64,000 nucleotides of DNA from Chloroflexota bacterium. Lineage in GTDB: Bacteria; Vulcanimicrobiota; JAMCWD01. Made by a program: the position numbers and the translations under genes. Numbering within the stretch: the first letter of the stretch is position 1; each line of letters opens with the position of its first letter. Under the pieces are notes generated by a model that saw nothing but the letters and a program-made list of their open reading frames with translations, ran no database searches and was not told the DNA's origin. This document shows positions 41,123 to 51,084 of this stretch, piece by piece. The DNA lies in the NCBI GenBank assembly GCA_023475345.1, contig JAMCWD010000050.1, positions 1 through 64,000 of the forward strand. The letters run 5' to 3'.

Positions 41123-42874
41123 ATTGTACCTGAGCGTTCTTTCCTGTCAAGCTACAGCGTTGTTGATAGTATGTGTGAAGATAGCAATATTGTACCTGAG
41201 CGTTCTTTCCTGTCAAGCTACAGCTGAGCAGGAAGAAGGGATCTTGAATACCGGTATTGTACCTGAGCGTTCTTTCCTGTCAAGCTACAGCGGTTTCTCG
41301 AAGCGGCATATGCAGAAGGTAATTGTACCTGAGCGTTCTTTCCTGTCAAGCTACAGCTGAGCAGGAAGAAGGGATCTTGAATACCGGATTGTACCTGAGC
41401 GTTCTTTCCTGTCAAGCTACAGCGGATTTGTAGTTGATTACCTGATGGTATCAATTGTACCTGAGCGTTCTTTCCTGTCAAGCTACAGCGGTTTCCTACA
41501 TCGAACTATAACCCTCCTGATTGTACCTGAGCGTTCTTTCCTGTCAAGCTACAGCTGTTTTTGTTACCTCTCTTTCATTATAATTATTGTACCTGAGCGT
41601 TCTTTCCTGTCAAGCTACAGCCCTGTTTAAACATTGACGCTTTCTCCCATCATTGTACCTGAGCGTTCTTTCCTGTCAAGCTACAGCCGGACAAGCAGAA
41701 TATCTTCCGGCTTAATGATTGTACCTGAGCGTTCTTTCCTGTCAAGCTACAGCCTCTTTAATCAGTTATCCTTTACTGTTATTATTGTACCTGAGCGTTC
41801 TTTCCTGTCAAGCTACAGCAGCTTTATTGGAAGGGAAAGAAGTGTACTCATTGTACCTGAGCGTTCTTTCCTGTCAAGCTACAGCGGTTGATTCCTCGGC
41901 TTCCACGTTGAGGAGATTGTACCTGAGCGTTCTTTCCTGTCAAGCTACAGCTACATATCCGAAATATATTCAAAGTATTTAATTGTACCTGAGCGTTCTT
42001 TCCTGTCAAGCTACAGCTACAAGGAGCGCCGGGTTCAGGTAAAACATAATTGTACCTGAGCGTTCTTTCCTGTCAAGCTACAGCTGCAGTTTCGTATAAC
42101 TGTGCGCTCACTAAATTGTACCTGAGCGTTCTTTCCTGTCAAGCTACAGCGGATTGATGTTACTCAACGCCAAGCTCCTTATTGTACCTGAGCGTTCTTT
42201 CCTGTCAAGCTACAGCTGGTACAACGGCTTTGTTACCGACTGCCCAATTGTACCTGAGCGTTCTTTCCTGTCAAGCTACAGCTCCGGATATCGAGATCCC
42301 GAATTTTCTCCTATTGTACCTGAGCGTTCTTTCCTGTCAAGCTACAGCAGCGACTCGCCGGGTGTCCCAGGATTTCTCATTGTACCTGAGCGTTCTTTCC
42401 TGTCAAGCTACAGCTGGTACAACGGCTTTGTTACCGACTGCCCAATTGTACCTGAGCGTTCTTTCCTGTCAAGCTACAGCTGCTTTTTCTGCTGCGTCCA
42501 TGCTTTTGTTATTGTACCTGAGCGTTCTTTCCTGTCAAGCTACAGCAGGATCTCACGCACGTAATAATCGAAGTGTATTGTACCTGAGCGTTCTTTCCTG
42601 TCAAGCTACAGCTCCAGTTAGATCACTCTGATTCAGCACGTGATTGTACCTGAGCGTTCTTTCCTGTCAAGCTACAGCGTATCACCGATTCGGCCGCAAA
42701 CGATGAAAATTGTACCTGAGCGTTCTTTCCTGTCAAGCTACAGCCATATATCACAGAACAAGATTTCGAAGTTATTGTACCTGAGCGTTCTTTCCTGTCA
42801 AGCTACAGCCGGCCCTGGTAACTGCCGCCGTATGTATCATTGTACCTGAGCGTTCTTTCCTGTCAAGCTACAGC
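41123..42874 (-). CRISPR. Type II-C CRISPR array, 27 repeats and 26 spacers
   Basis: 27 repeats of 36 bp, all identical by eye, run from 41123-41158 to 42839-42874. Spacers are 29-31 nt, mostly 30. On the plus strand each repeat starts ATTGTACCTGAGCG and ends CAAGCTACAGC. The crRNA-sense strand is minus, since the anti-repeat is complementary to the reverse-complement repeat and that strand ends in TACAAT, as in other II-C arrays. Two spacers occur twice: 41225-41254 equals 41358-41387, and 42217-42246 equals 42415-42444. Every repeat contains TTGACA-16 bp-TACAAT on the minus strand. Confidence 0.98.
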
Positions 42875-42941
42875 GGGCAATTGCGGGCTTTCGCTCCTCC
42901 CTCAACAATAGGCTCCACTCAACCTACAACACAAACACCTA

Positions 42942-44636
42942 TTATTGCTGGTTCTTCAAATAGCTCGTCTTGCCGGTGATCTCGTCGAATACACCACGCT
43001 CGCCGTGCTCGGCTTCAAGGTTGCGCATCTTCTCTATTTCCACGTAATACTGCCCGTCCAGGGTCGAGCGCGCGTTGTAGTATTCCTTCATTTTATAAGA
43101 CAACTTGAAAGCCACCCAGTTTATAAAGGCCTCTGTTAAACTGGTCTTGATTTTCTTCGGAACATATTCCTCCATCCAGGCGGTCGCTATCAACTGGGCC
43201 AGCCACACGTGAGATTCGTGCTTCTCCAGGCCTTCCAGCAGGTAAAAAACATGCTGCTTGGTCTTCTTGTCAAAATCATAACCGGCGACCTGAATCGAAC
43301 TCTCGTCGAAATCTTCATCGCTGCCCTTGTACATGGAACCTTTCAATATCGATGTGTCGTTTTTGGGAACAAAAGTAAACCTGTACGGGTAGTTCAATTT
43401 CATATTGAAATATTCTCTCAGGTTATCCCTGACAAGATCAAAGGCTTCCTCCGCCTCCCGCTCCGAATCGACAACGTCAACGCCTCCCCGCGCCCAGGGG
43501 ACCGGGGTATTGTCAGGAAGCTCATCAAGCCCCGAATCGCTGAGACTGGACGGCATGTTGTATGTGTATAATTTTTCTTCTTCCTCGGATTTTTTCGAAG
43601 GAGGAGACGACTGCCCCGGAGGAGTGGGCTGCTGCTGAATATTATCGGGCTGACGGTATTGATTTACCGGCCTCCCTGTGGGGATATTCCCGCGGCGCAC
43701 GGTTTCACGGAAAGAAACCTGCGGAGGCAGGCCTTTAAAATGATCTTTCGCCGCTTCGGCTTCCGCCTGGCCTTCATTATTTTTATTGTCTTTGTTATCG
43801 GCCGCGGTACCGGCAGGCTGGCTCATCTCCGGCACATCCAGCGCCCCGATGTCCGAAATTTTCTCTCCTCCCGAACTTTTATCAGGGATCTTATAACCGC
43901 CGTATTTTGCCAGGTAGTCTTCGTCCCGCCTGCCGATGGAGGAATTGATATCGGCGGCCTGACCGGGAGAAATGTTATCGACATCGAGAGAATTTAAATT
44001 CAGGTTCCATGCCCTCCATATATCGAGATCATCACTGCTGAAATTGCCCGCAAGGGCGGGTTTCTGCCCCTTCTGCACGACTGCTATCATATTGTCGGAA
44101 ATGGGAAGACGTTCGGTGTTGTCCCCGGATTTAAGCGCAGCCTTCCCCCGGTAATTATAAACGAGAGATCCACTGCCTGTGGCGATAAACTCGGCCTGGG
44201 AGCCGAACATAAATATGCTGCCTTCAGGGACATCGACGGTAAGCAGCTTTTTCTCCGGCTTGTCGATCCATAAACGTCCTTTGACAAGCGAAACGGAAGG
44301 GAGATCGCCTATAGAAGCGCCGGCGGCTTCAATCCTTACCTCGGTGCCGGAGCCGAGCCTTAATACCACATCATCGCTTAACTTTATGATTGTAATGGGC
44401 GATTCGTCTGTCCTGACCGCGCCGGGCAGATTTATCTCATGACCCTTTTCCAGCGGCGACCATCCCAGAATGCCCAGCTTTATCTCGGGCTTGCCCGAAG
44501 TGTAAACAAGGGAACCGGTAACCGCTGCCTGCTCCACGGGTTTTGCCTTGAGGAACATCAGCGCGATTATTACTATAACCACGGCACAAGCGCCGTATAT
44601 CAGGAGCCTTTTAAGATTCACAGCTTTCTTATTCAT
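42942..44636 (-). CDS. FecR-like membrane-anchored protein
   Basis: 564 residues from ATG 44634-44636; an ATG at 44654 is also possible. A single membrane helix (LLIYGACAVVIVIIALMFL) is followed by a FecR-like domain: LGILGWSPLEKGHEINLPGA, VVLRLGSGTEVRIEAAGASI and SLVKGRLWIDKPEKKLLTVD, then EGSIFMFGSQAEFIATGSG. A low-complexity, Pro/Gln-rich middle and a C-terminal helical domain (VWLAQLIATAWMEEYVPKKI) complete it. Function unknown. FecR domains sense or bind cell-envelope partners. It converges on the CRISPR array, with only 67 bp between. Confidence 0.82.
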   Translation of the reverse strand: MNKKAVNLKRLLIYGACAVVIVIIALMFLKAKPVEQAAVTGSLVYTSGKPEIKLGILGWSPLEKGHEINLPGAVRTDESPITIIKLSDDVVLRLGSGTEVRIEAAGASIGDLPSVSLVKGRLWIDKPEKKLLTVDVPEGSIFMFGSQAEFIATGSGSLVYNYRGKAALKSGDNTERLPISDNMIAVVQKGQKPALAGNFSSDDLDIWRAWNLNLNSLDVDNISPGQAADINSSIGRRDEDYLAKYGGYKIPDKSSGGEKISDIGALDVPEMSQPAGTAADNKDNKNNEGQAEAEAAKDHFKGLPPQVSFRETVRRGNIPTGRPVNQYRQPDNIQQQPTPPGQSSPPSKKSEEEEKLYTYNMPSSLSDSGLDELPDNTPVPWARGGVDVVDSEREAEEAFDLVRDNLREYFNMKLNYPYRFTFVPKNDTSILKGSMYKGSDEDFDESSIQVAGYDFDKKTKQHVFYLLEGLEKHESHVWLAQLIATAWMEEYVPKKIKTSLTEAFINWVAFKLSYKMKEYYNARSTLDGQYYVEIEKMRNLEAEHGERGVFDEITGKTSYLKNQQ

Positions 44637-44851
44637 CTGGATCCCCGCCTCCATTCTTAATATTACTTCATAAATTTTAACACATAAAGCGTGCCGGAGG
44701 AAGATCGGGGAAACGGGCAAAGAGGAAAGATAAGGCCGGGTAAAAAAATTCAATCCCGATGATTAAAGAATTAAAATATGAGACGCCCCGAAACGCTTTT
44801 ACAAGTCGCTTTTTCCCCTGCCGCATATTATGCACGCGGCACGATTAAGAC

Positions 44852-47518
44852 TCATGCATGCTTTTCGAATTTGTGCGCTGTGAATGCCGCGCCCAGGATA
44901 TCGGCGGCTACCCTCAGCGCCCTTACATCTTCTTCCTGCCATTTCCTGGGCTTTCGGACGTCGTCGAACCCGATGAAACCTGCCAGCCGGCCGGATATAT
45001 AAAGCGGGACTATCAATACCGACTGTACATCCTGAGCGCCGGGGATCTCTTTTTCGCCTATTGCCTCACAGGGCATTTTCAAAAGATCGGTAATGACTAT
45101 ATTCTCGCCGCTTTCCAGTTTTTCCATCCACCAGGGGAATCTTTCCGAAGGCAGGTTTTGAAGATCCGCCTTATGGCTCCTGACCCCCGGAAGCACCCAT
45201 TCGTGAGTATTGTCCATAAACTTCTTACCGTCTCTGAACATAAACAGGTAAGCGCGATCAACTTCCATGTTATATCCCATTTTTGACAGCACTTCATTGA
45301 TGACGCCGTCCGGATCGCTACAAACTATAATATCCGCGGCTATCTCCGCCAGCATTGCTTCGACACCGGCCCTTTTCCTGAGAGCTTCCTCGGCCCTTTT
45401 TCTTTCGGAAAGATCTACATCTATACAGAACAGCAAAGGATCTTTTCCCTTGATATAAACGGCCGTGCGAATCGTATATACCGGGACGGCTGAGCCGTTT
45501 TTATGACGGAACGCTACCTCCTGCGGCGGAAAAAATTCTCCTGACTTTGTTACCCTGGAGCCCTTTTTGAGCATCCTTTCGAACTGGGGCGTCATATCTT
45601 CCGGGAGGATCAAATCCCTGAGATTTTTGCCGACGGCCTCATGGGCTTTATACCCGTAAAGGATCTCGCTTGCCTTATTCCAATAAACTACCGTCCCGTC
45701 CGTTTTATAAGCTCGAATGCTGACACCCGGGATATATTCCATAAGGTTGCGGAACCTCTCCTCGCTTTCGCGGAGGGCCTCTTCCGCCGCCTTGCGCTCG
45801 GTAACGTCCTTGCCCACCCCGATAATTGAAGTTACGTCACCTTTCTCATCGAGTATCGCCGTATCGGTCCATGCAAACCAGCGCCAGCCGTCTATCGTCA
45901 TCGCCCTCTGCTCGATGTAACACCTGTGGGGCGGCTCTAAAAGTTTTTCCATGGCTTCGGCGGTTTCCTCGCGGTCGTCCTCATGGACAAGAGGCATGAA
46001 ACTTTTCCCCAGAAGCTCTTCCTCCGTTTTTCCGAACGTAGTACAATATGACGGGCTTACAAAAAGGAACCTGCCTTCGGTATCCACCTTTACCACTAGA
46101 TGATCCACGTTTTCTATAAGAAGCCGGTATTTCTCCTCGCTTTTTTCAAGCTCTTCCTGGATCTTCTTCCTTTTCGAAATATCGCGAGTTACGCCGACAA
46201 TCCCCGCCGGGCGGCCTTCCCCGTCGCGCAATAATTTTGCGGTAACTTCAGCCCAGATTTTCGACCCGTCCTTCTTATATAACTGAATTTCAAGAGTCCT
46301 GGTAGTGCTTGAATCTTCGGGAGAAGTTCTTACGTGCTCGATTTCTTCCAGTAACGCCTTTTTGCAGATTTCGAAGGATTCCGGGGTCATGATTTCTTCA
46401 ATTCTCGAAGATTTCAATTCGTCGGAAGTATATCCCCTGAGGCGCTCGATAGCGGGGCTCGTATAAGTGAAGTTGAAATCGAGATCCGTGGTCCAGATGG
46501 TATCGGTGGCGTTTTCCGCCAGCAGGCGATAACGTGCCTCGCTTTCTCCAAGAGTTATTGCGGCATGTTTCCTGTCTTCTTCTATCCCGATTGCGGCGGC
46601 AATAATTTCGATAATCAAAAAATCGTTTTCGTTCAACTCGACATCTTTATTGAAAACCACGCAGAGCGAGCCTATGGCGGTCTCACAACATTTAACAGGA
46701 TGGCCCAGGTATGTTTTCAGGCCATAACGGGAAACGTTGGGATCTGTTTCCATATAGCGAGTATCCTGGAGGTTTTTGACCATGTATATGCCTGCATCGG
46801 GGCCTCTCTTTATCACGTCGTAGCAGATATGGCCGTTGGGCTTATCCCATGGATTATAATCGCCGGGGGTCTCCCACCTTCCGGCGGAATAGAGCATGCC
46901 GTCTTCAAACCTGTTATATAAAGCGCAGGTAGCCCCGAGAAGCTCCCCGCATGTTACGGTAAGCAGTTGTATATTTGCGTCAAAATCAGGCCCCAGGTTT
47001 AAAAATGCATGATTCAGCCTCAAAAGACGTTTTTCGTCCTGCTTTTTCTCGCCCATATCATGCAGGATGCATAGCGCCAGATCTCTGCCGCCGAGATTTA
47101 CAGGGAAAGATTTTGCTTCCAGAGTAACATTAGAACCGTCTTTTCTTTTAATGACAAATTCTTCCGGGCCGGCGGATTTGCCCTCAAAATTTCTTTTTAA
47201 CATTTCCCGGATCACGGGCGCTTCGGCGAGATCAATTACTCCCAATTCCAGAATATTTTCCCCGATAACATCTTCCCTCTTATAGCCGCTGAGCTTTTCC
47301 GCCGCCGCGTTTCTATCTATCATATTTCCTTCACGGTCAATCAAAACAAGCGCATCGGGGGCACGCTCAAATATAATCCTGATTTGCTCTTTGAATCTTT
47401 TTAATTCTTCGTCGGCCTTTGTCAGTTGCGCTTCGAAATCTTTCAATTTCTCCACGCGTTTGCGAAGCCCGGCCAGCTCTTCAACGAGCTGTTTCTTAGT
47501 CATCTTCTCGTCCTTCAT
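44852..47518 (-). CDS. Multi-PAS/GAF sensor protein without an output domain
   Basis: 888 residues, cytoplasmic. An N-terminal coiled coil leads to PAS (IFERAPDALVLIDREGNMID), then GAF (LLTVTCGELLGATCALYNRF, ETAIGSLCVVFNKD). Three PAS/PAC units follow (LLAENATDTIWTTDLDFNFT, LLIENVDHLVVKVDTEGRFL, LMEYIPGVSIRAYKTDGTVV). It ends in a second GAF (VLIVPLYISGRLAGFIGFDD) at residue 888. There is no HisKA, HATPase, GGDEF or other effector after it, and the 100 bp downstream encode none in any frame. It may act through protein contacts, perhaps with the membrane kinase encoded just upstream. Confidence 0.9.
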   Translation of the reverse strand: MKDEKMTKKQLVEELAGLRKRVEKLKDFEAQLTKADEELKRFKEQIRIIFERAPDALVLIDREGNMIDRNAAAEKLSGYKREDVIGENILELGVIDLAEAPVIREMLKRNFEGKSAGPEEFVIKRKDGSNVTLEAKSFPVNLGGRDLALCILHDMGEKKQDEKRLLRLNHAFLNLGPDFDANIQLLTVTCGELLGATCALYNRFEDGMLYSAGRWETPGDYNPWDKPNGHICYDVIKRGPDAGIYMVKNLQDTRYMETDPNVSRYGLKTYLGHPVKCCETAIGSLCVVFNKDVELNENDFLIIEIIAAAIGIEEDRKHAAITLGESEARYRLLAENATDTIWTTDLDFNFTYTSPAIERLRGYTSDELKSSRIEEIMTPESFEICKKALLEEIEHVRTSPEDSSTTRTLEIQLYKKDGSKIWAEVTAKLLRDGEGRPAGIVGVTRDISKRKKIQEELEKSEEKYRLLIENVDHLVVKVDTEGRFLFVSPSYCTTFGKTEEELLGKSFMPLVHEDDREETAEAMEKLLEPPHRCYIEQRAMTIDGWRWFAWTDTAILDEKGDVTSIIGVGKDVTERKAAEEALRESEERFRNLMEYIPGVSIRAYKTDGTVVYWNKASEILYGYKAHEAVGKNLRDLILPEDMTPQFERMLKKGSRVTKSGEFFPPQEVAFRHKNGSAVPVYTIRTAVYIKGKDPLLFCIDVDLSERKRAEEALRKRAGVEAMLAEIAADIIVCSDPDGVINEVLSKMGYNMEVDRAYLFMFRDGKKFMDNTHEWVLPGVRSHKADLQNLPSERFPWWMEKLESGENIVITDLLKMPCEAIGEKEIPGAQDVQSVLIVPLYISGRLAGFIGFDDVRKPRKWQEEDVRALRVAADILGAAFTAHKFEKHA

Positions 47519-47704
47519 ATTCGGACCTCCGCACGACGAATAGCAGTCTCTTTCAATATACCCGGCTATAACCTCGACCTCACCATGTCAAATAACTATA
47601 ATATTATACCAGAAAGACATCATGTTTTATATCGGGATAAAGTATGAAATTTTAAAATTAAAAAAATTTAACAGGACTGCCTATCCTCAACCGGCTGTCA
47701 CCGG

Positions 47705-49504
47705 TTATTCCCGTGATTCGGGCAGGTAAATTTTAAATTCCGTGCCGTTCCCCACCCGGCTTGATACTTCAACCCAGCCGCCCATGTGTTTCGTTACGCT
47801 ATATACCATCGGGAGACCGAGGCCGGTGCCTGTGCCTGTTTCCTTTGTAGTAAAGAAGGGCTCGAAAATTCTTTCCAGGTTTTCAGGCGGGATGCCGACC
47901 CCCGTATCGGATACTTTAAGAAGGCAGTAATTCCCGGGTTTAGCATCGAAATGCGTCCTGCAATAAGAATCGTCCAGGGAAACGAGCGTTGTTTCAAACG
48001 TCAGCTTCCCGCCGTCCGGCATGGCATCCCTGGCATTCACGCTCAGGTTTGTTACGATCTGCGTTATAGCGGACGGGTCGCCCTTTATAAGGCAGGGCTT
48101 TTCGGCAAGCCTTGTTTCAAGCTCTATCGTAGATGGTATGGCCGCGCGTATAAGCCGTAAAGACTCCTCAACCATGACGTTCAAAGATATGGCCTTTTCT
48201 TCGAATTTTTTGGGCCTTGCGAACTGGAGAAGCTGTTTAATCATTTCGGCGGCTCTTTGAGTGGAGTCTTCCACAGTATTCAATATCGGGACGGCGGGGT
48301 CGTCCTGTCCGAGTTTTCTTTTCACCCGGTGAATATTCAGCAGGATTGCGGATAATATATTGTTAAAGTCATGGGCAAGGCCGCCTGCCAGGTTGCCGAC
48401 AGCTTCCATCTTCTGAGACTGGATGAACTGCTTCTCCATATTCTTCAGATCGCTGATATTGCGGGCGATAGCCTGTACCCCTACAAGGCTCCCGCCGGGA
48501 TCTCGAATCGGAGTCGTTAAGATCTGGACCCAGACCTTCTCCCCCCTGCTGTCGATAATTTCAGCCTCGTAAGGCGGGATATTCATGCCCTCTTTCACCC
48601 TCTGATCCAGCTTCTCCCTTACCATGGAGCGGTATTCGGGGGCTATTACATCGAACATGTTCATTTTCAGGAGCTTTTCCACCGGGTATCCCGACAGCTT
48701 TTCCCCCATCGGACTGACAAATGTAAAATTTCCTTCCAAATCTATCGTGATGACCGTATCGGGCATGTTATCCAGAAGGTGGCGGTAACGCTCTTCGCTG
48801 TCCTTCAACGCCTGGATGAATTTCTTCCTCTCGGTAATGTCCCGCATCGTCCCCTGGTACCTGGTTATTTCTCCCTTATCGTCCTTTATCCCCACAGACG
48901 TCAATAATATGGGGACAAGCGTCCCGTCTTTCCTTTTAAAATCGACTTCCATATTTTTTATGAAGCCTTTTTCATCCATCTCCCTCATAAATTTTTTCCT
49001 GTCGTCGGGATCTGCATAAAGCCCGGAGACGTTAATGTTGAGAATCTCCTCTTTGTTTTTATAGCCGAACATCCCGGCCCCGGTATCGTTAATATCGATA
49101 ATATGGCCTTCCTTGTCTGTGATATAGGCGCAGTCGGTCGATGTGATAAAGAACCTCCGGTATCTTTCCTCGCTTTCTTCCATGGCAACTTCTGCGCCCC
49201 TGTACCTGTCCCTCAATGCGCCTACAATGATGCCCACGACGATAAATATTACGGCCCTGGATAAAACCGCCAAATCAAAACCCGGGATATTTAAAGCCAT
49301 ATAAAAAATTGAAAGCAAAAGGCTCGCGCCAAGACCGCCTTTCAAGCCCCACCATATAGCCGCCAGGACTATCGGTATATAAAAAAGGTGGGTATAAACG
49401 ATCTGTATGTTCAGCACGAACCTGAAATAAAAATCCAGCCCGATACACAAAAGCAGGAGCAGACCCGTTATAATGTACCTGTGGATCTTCAGTTTTCCAC
49501 CCAC
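47705..49504 (-). CDS. Membrane PAS histidine kinase (NtrB-type core)
   Basis: 599 residues starting at GTG 49504, with GGGGAG 6 nt upstream. The N-terminus has about four membrane segments (ITGLLLLLCIGLDFYFRFVL, YIPIVLAAIWWGLKGGLGAS, then AVIFIVVGIIVGAL). Two PAS domains follow (FFITSTDCAYITDKEGHIID; LLDNMPDTVITIDLEGNFTF). The HisKA phospho-acceptor is VGNLAGGLAHDFNNILSAIL, the NtrB-like motif. The ATPase has NLSVNARDAMPDGG, VSDTGVGIPPENL and TGTGLGLPMVYSVTKHMGG. No response regulator is adjacent, so it is an orphan kinase. Confidence 0.93.
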   Translation of the reverse strand: MGGKLKIHRYIITGLLLLLCIGLDFYFRFVLNIQIVYTHLFYIPIVLAAIWWGLKGGLGASLLLSIFYMALNIPGFDLAVLSRAVIFIVVGIIVGALRDRYRGAEVAMEESEERYRRFFITSTDCAYITDKEGHIIDINDTGAGMFGYKNKEEILNINVSGLYADPDDRKKFMREMDEKGFIKNMEVDFKRKDGTLVPILLTSVGIKDDKGEITRYQGTMRDITERKKFIQALKDSEERYRHLLDNMPDTVITIDLEGNFTFVSPMGEKLSGYPVEKLLKMNMFDVIAPEYRSMVREKLDQRVKEGMNIPPYEAEIIDSRGEKVWVQILTTPIRDPGGSLVGVQAIARNISDLKNMEKQFIQSQKMEAVGNLAGGLAHDFNNILSAILLNIHRVKRKLGQDDPAVPILNTVEDSTQRAAEMIKQLLQFARPKKFEEKAISLNVMVEESLRLIRAAIPSTIELETRLAEKPCLIKGDPSAITQIVTNLSVNARDAMPDGGKLTFETTLVSLDDSYCRTHFDAKPGNYCLLKVSDTGVGIPPENLERIFEPFFTTKETGTGTGLGLPMVYSVTKHMGGWVEVSSRVGNGTEFKIYLPESRE

Positions 49505-49518
49505 ATGAATCTCCCCGG

Positions 49519-50541
49519 CTAAATCAAGCCTTCGACATCGACCTCACGCAGGAAGCGGGTGTCATTTTCGGGCAGCGACACGTTAATGAACATGCCCGAT
49601 CCTATCTCAAACCCGGCAGCCTTTGTAAGCCTTGGAATTATTGAAATGTACCAGTGGAGATAACTGACATTGCCCATCTCCCTCGGCGCAGTCCTGATCG
49701 CATAATTATAGTCGGGATTCCCCAGCCCGTAATAAAGCTTTGCAAGACACTTTTTCAATACCGGGGCAAGGTCATCTACCTGTTCATCGGTAATATGAGA
49801 GTAGCTGCTGGCGTGTTCTTTCGGCAGTATCCACATCTGGAAAGGGGCCATTGCCGCATAAGGAACTATCACTACAAAATGTTCGCTTTCCATGACCACG
49901 CGCTCTTTCAAGCGCAACTCGTCGTTTAACATATTGCAGAAAACACATTCGCCGGTATCGTCGAAATATATCATCGCCTCTTCGATACGGTGCCTTATAT
50001 CGCCGGGGATAATTGGCGTCGCCACGACCTGGGAATGGGGATGCTCAAGCGAAGTCCCTGCGGATTCGCCGTGATTTTTGAAGATTATTACCTGGGCGGC
50101 CCTCGGATCATCTTCGACCATCCGGTAAAAGGCCCGGTAAACTTTCAATATTTCCTTAACCTGGGAAACGGGCATCAAGGCTGTAGTTGTATTATGAACG
50201 GGCGCCTCGATGATAACATCATGATAGCCCACACCGTCCATTCTGCGAATTACGCCGTCCTGGGTCCTTTTGAGCGAACCATCAGGGCTCAGGGCAAAAA
50301 ATTTATTCGGAACGACCTTCACAAGCCACTTCCCGTCATCTCCTTTTACTTCGATTACAGGCTCCAGGGTCAGTTTCTCGTTCCCGATACAAAACGGACA
50401 TGTTGCCGAATAAGACGGCTTGTCTTTTATATCCGCTTTACCTTTATCATCCTTTCTCTTGAAATCCTCCGGGCGCTTCGCCCTCTCTTTTGCAATTATG
50501 ACCCATTCCTTGGTGGCCATGTTCTGTCTCAATTCCGACAT
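49519..50541 (-). CDS. galT: Galactose-1-phosphate uridylyltransferase family protein
   Basis: 340 residues. The N-terminus has the zinc site CPFCIGNE. The active-site histidine triad is in GTSLEHPHSQVVATPIIPG, and a second metal-linked CVFCNM occurs near residue 200. The C-terminal domain contains WILPKEHASSYSHIT and SYLHWYISIIPRL. GalT moves UMP from UDP-glucose to galactose-1-phosphate in the Leloir pathway; bacterial relatives act on ADP-glucose, so the donor is not certain. GAGAAGGTG precedes the ATG. It sits 14 bp before the membrane kinase on the same strand, which may be incidental. Confidence 0.88.
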   Translation of the reverse strand: MSELRQNMATKEWVIIAKERAKRPEDFKRKDDKGKADIKDKPSYSATCPFCIGNEKLTLEPVIEVKGDDGKWLVKVVPNKFFALSPDGSLKRTQDGVIRRMDGVGYHDVIIEAPVHNTTTALMPVSQVKEILKVYRAFYRMVEDDPRAAQVIIFKNHGESAGTSLEHPHSQVVATPIIPGDIRHRIEEAMIYFDDTGECVFCNMLNDELRLKERVVMESEHFVVIVPYAAMAPFQMWILPKEHASSYSHITDEQVDDLAPVLKKCLAKLYYGLGNPDYNYAIRTAPREMGNVSYLHWYISIIPRLTKAAGFEIGSGMFINVSLPENDTRFLREVDVEGLI

Positions 50542-50656
50542 TTAATCACCTTCTCAAATATATTTCGTAATATTGAATTTCCCCTAATAATTCAAATTCA
50601 AACCTCAAACTTCCTTTCTTCGAAATTAAAAACTGTTCATGGAAGATTGATCGCCT

Positions 50657-50827
50657 CTGAACTTCAGTCTCAACCCTGCATATTAGCAAATCGAATTCCC
50701 ATACTGAAAAGCAAACACCGTCATCCCCGCGAAGGCGGGTATCCAGTGCAAGAATGCGAACTTCAGCCTTAACGAACTGGGGTACCGAAATTCCCCCTTT
50801 GTTGAAGGGGGCGCGGGGGATGTCGAG
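50657..50827 (+). repeat. Dispersed repeat, copy D, with REP-type insertion
   Basis: It begins CTTCAGTCTCAACCCTGCAT and ends GAAATTCCCCCTTTGTTGAA then GGGGGATGTCGAG, matching copies A-C. A REP-like stretch (CCGTCATCCCCGCGAAGGCG, 50718-50737 with its GGGTATCCAG) sits inside, so this copy has been interrupted. No gene was found in 50542-51084. Confidence 0.65.
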
Positions 50828-50922
50828 TTGCCGCCTGTTCAGTTATTGGTTTAATCGCAGAGTTCGCAGAGGATTCCCGTAGAGGACGCGGTGATTCTCA
50901 TCTGTGTTTTTATAATCAAATT

Positions 50923-50986
50923 CAAAAATCAAGATCTGAGGTCTAAAGGTAAGATCTGAGGTCTAAAGGTATGAGGTCTAAAGGTA
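50923..50986 (+). repeat. Short tandem repeats (AAGATCTGAGGTCTAAAGGT type), first site
   Basis: AAGATCTGAGGTCTAAAGGT occurs twice in tandem, followed by a truncated ATGAGGTCTAAAGGT. The lead-in AAATTCAAAAATCAAGATCT recurs inverted at about 51991-52012. The same core (GATCTGAGGTCTAAA) returns at 52251-52293. The sites bracket the methyltransferase gene. Confidence 0.65.
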
Positions 50987-51084
50987 TTTCCGTTGTCTGG
51001 CGGCCTTTTGAGGTAGAAGCTATTTGTTAGGTTCTTTTCACTTCTTTATTAACCTTTTTGCATAGACAGTAGCATCCAGTTCAA

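Noticed and set aside
41124..42849. Plus- and minus-strand open frames with repeated IVPERSFLSSYS or LYLSVLSCQATA
   Set aside because: They are translations of the CRISPR repeat and spacers; the 66-bp period is a multiple of three, which keeps frames open.
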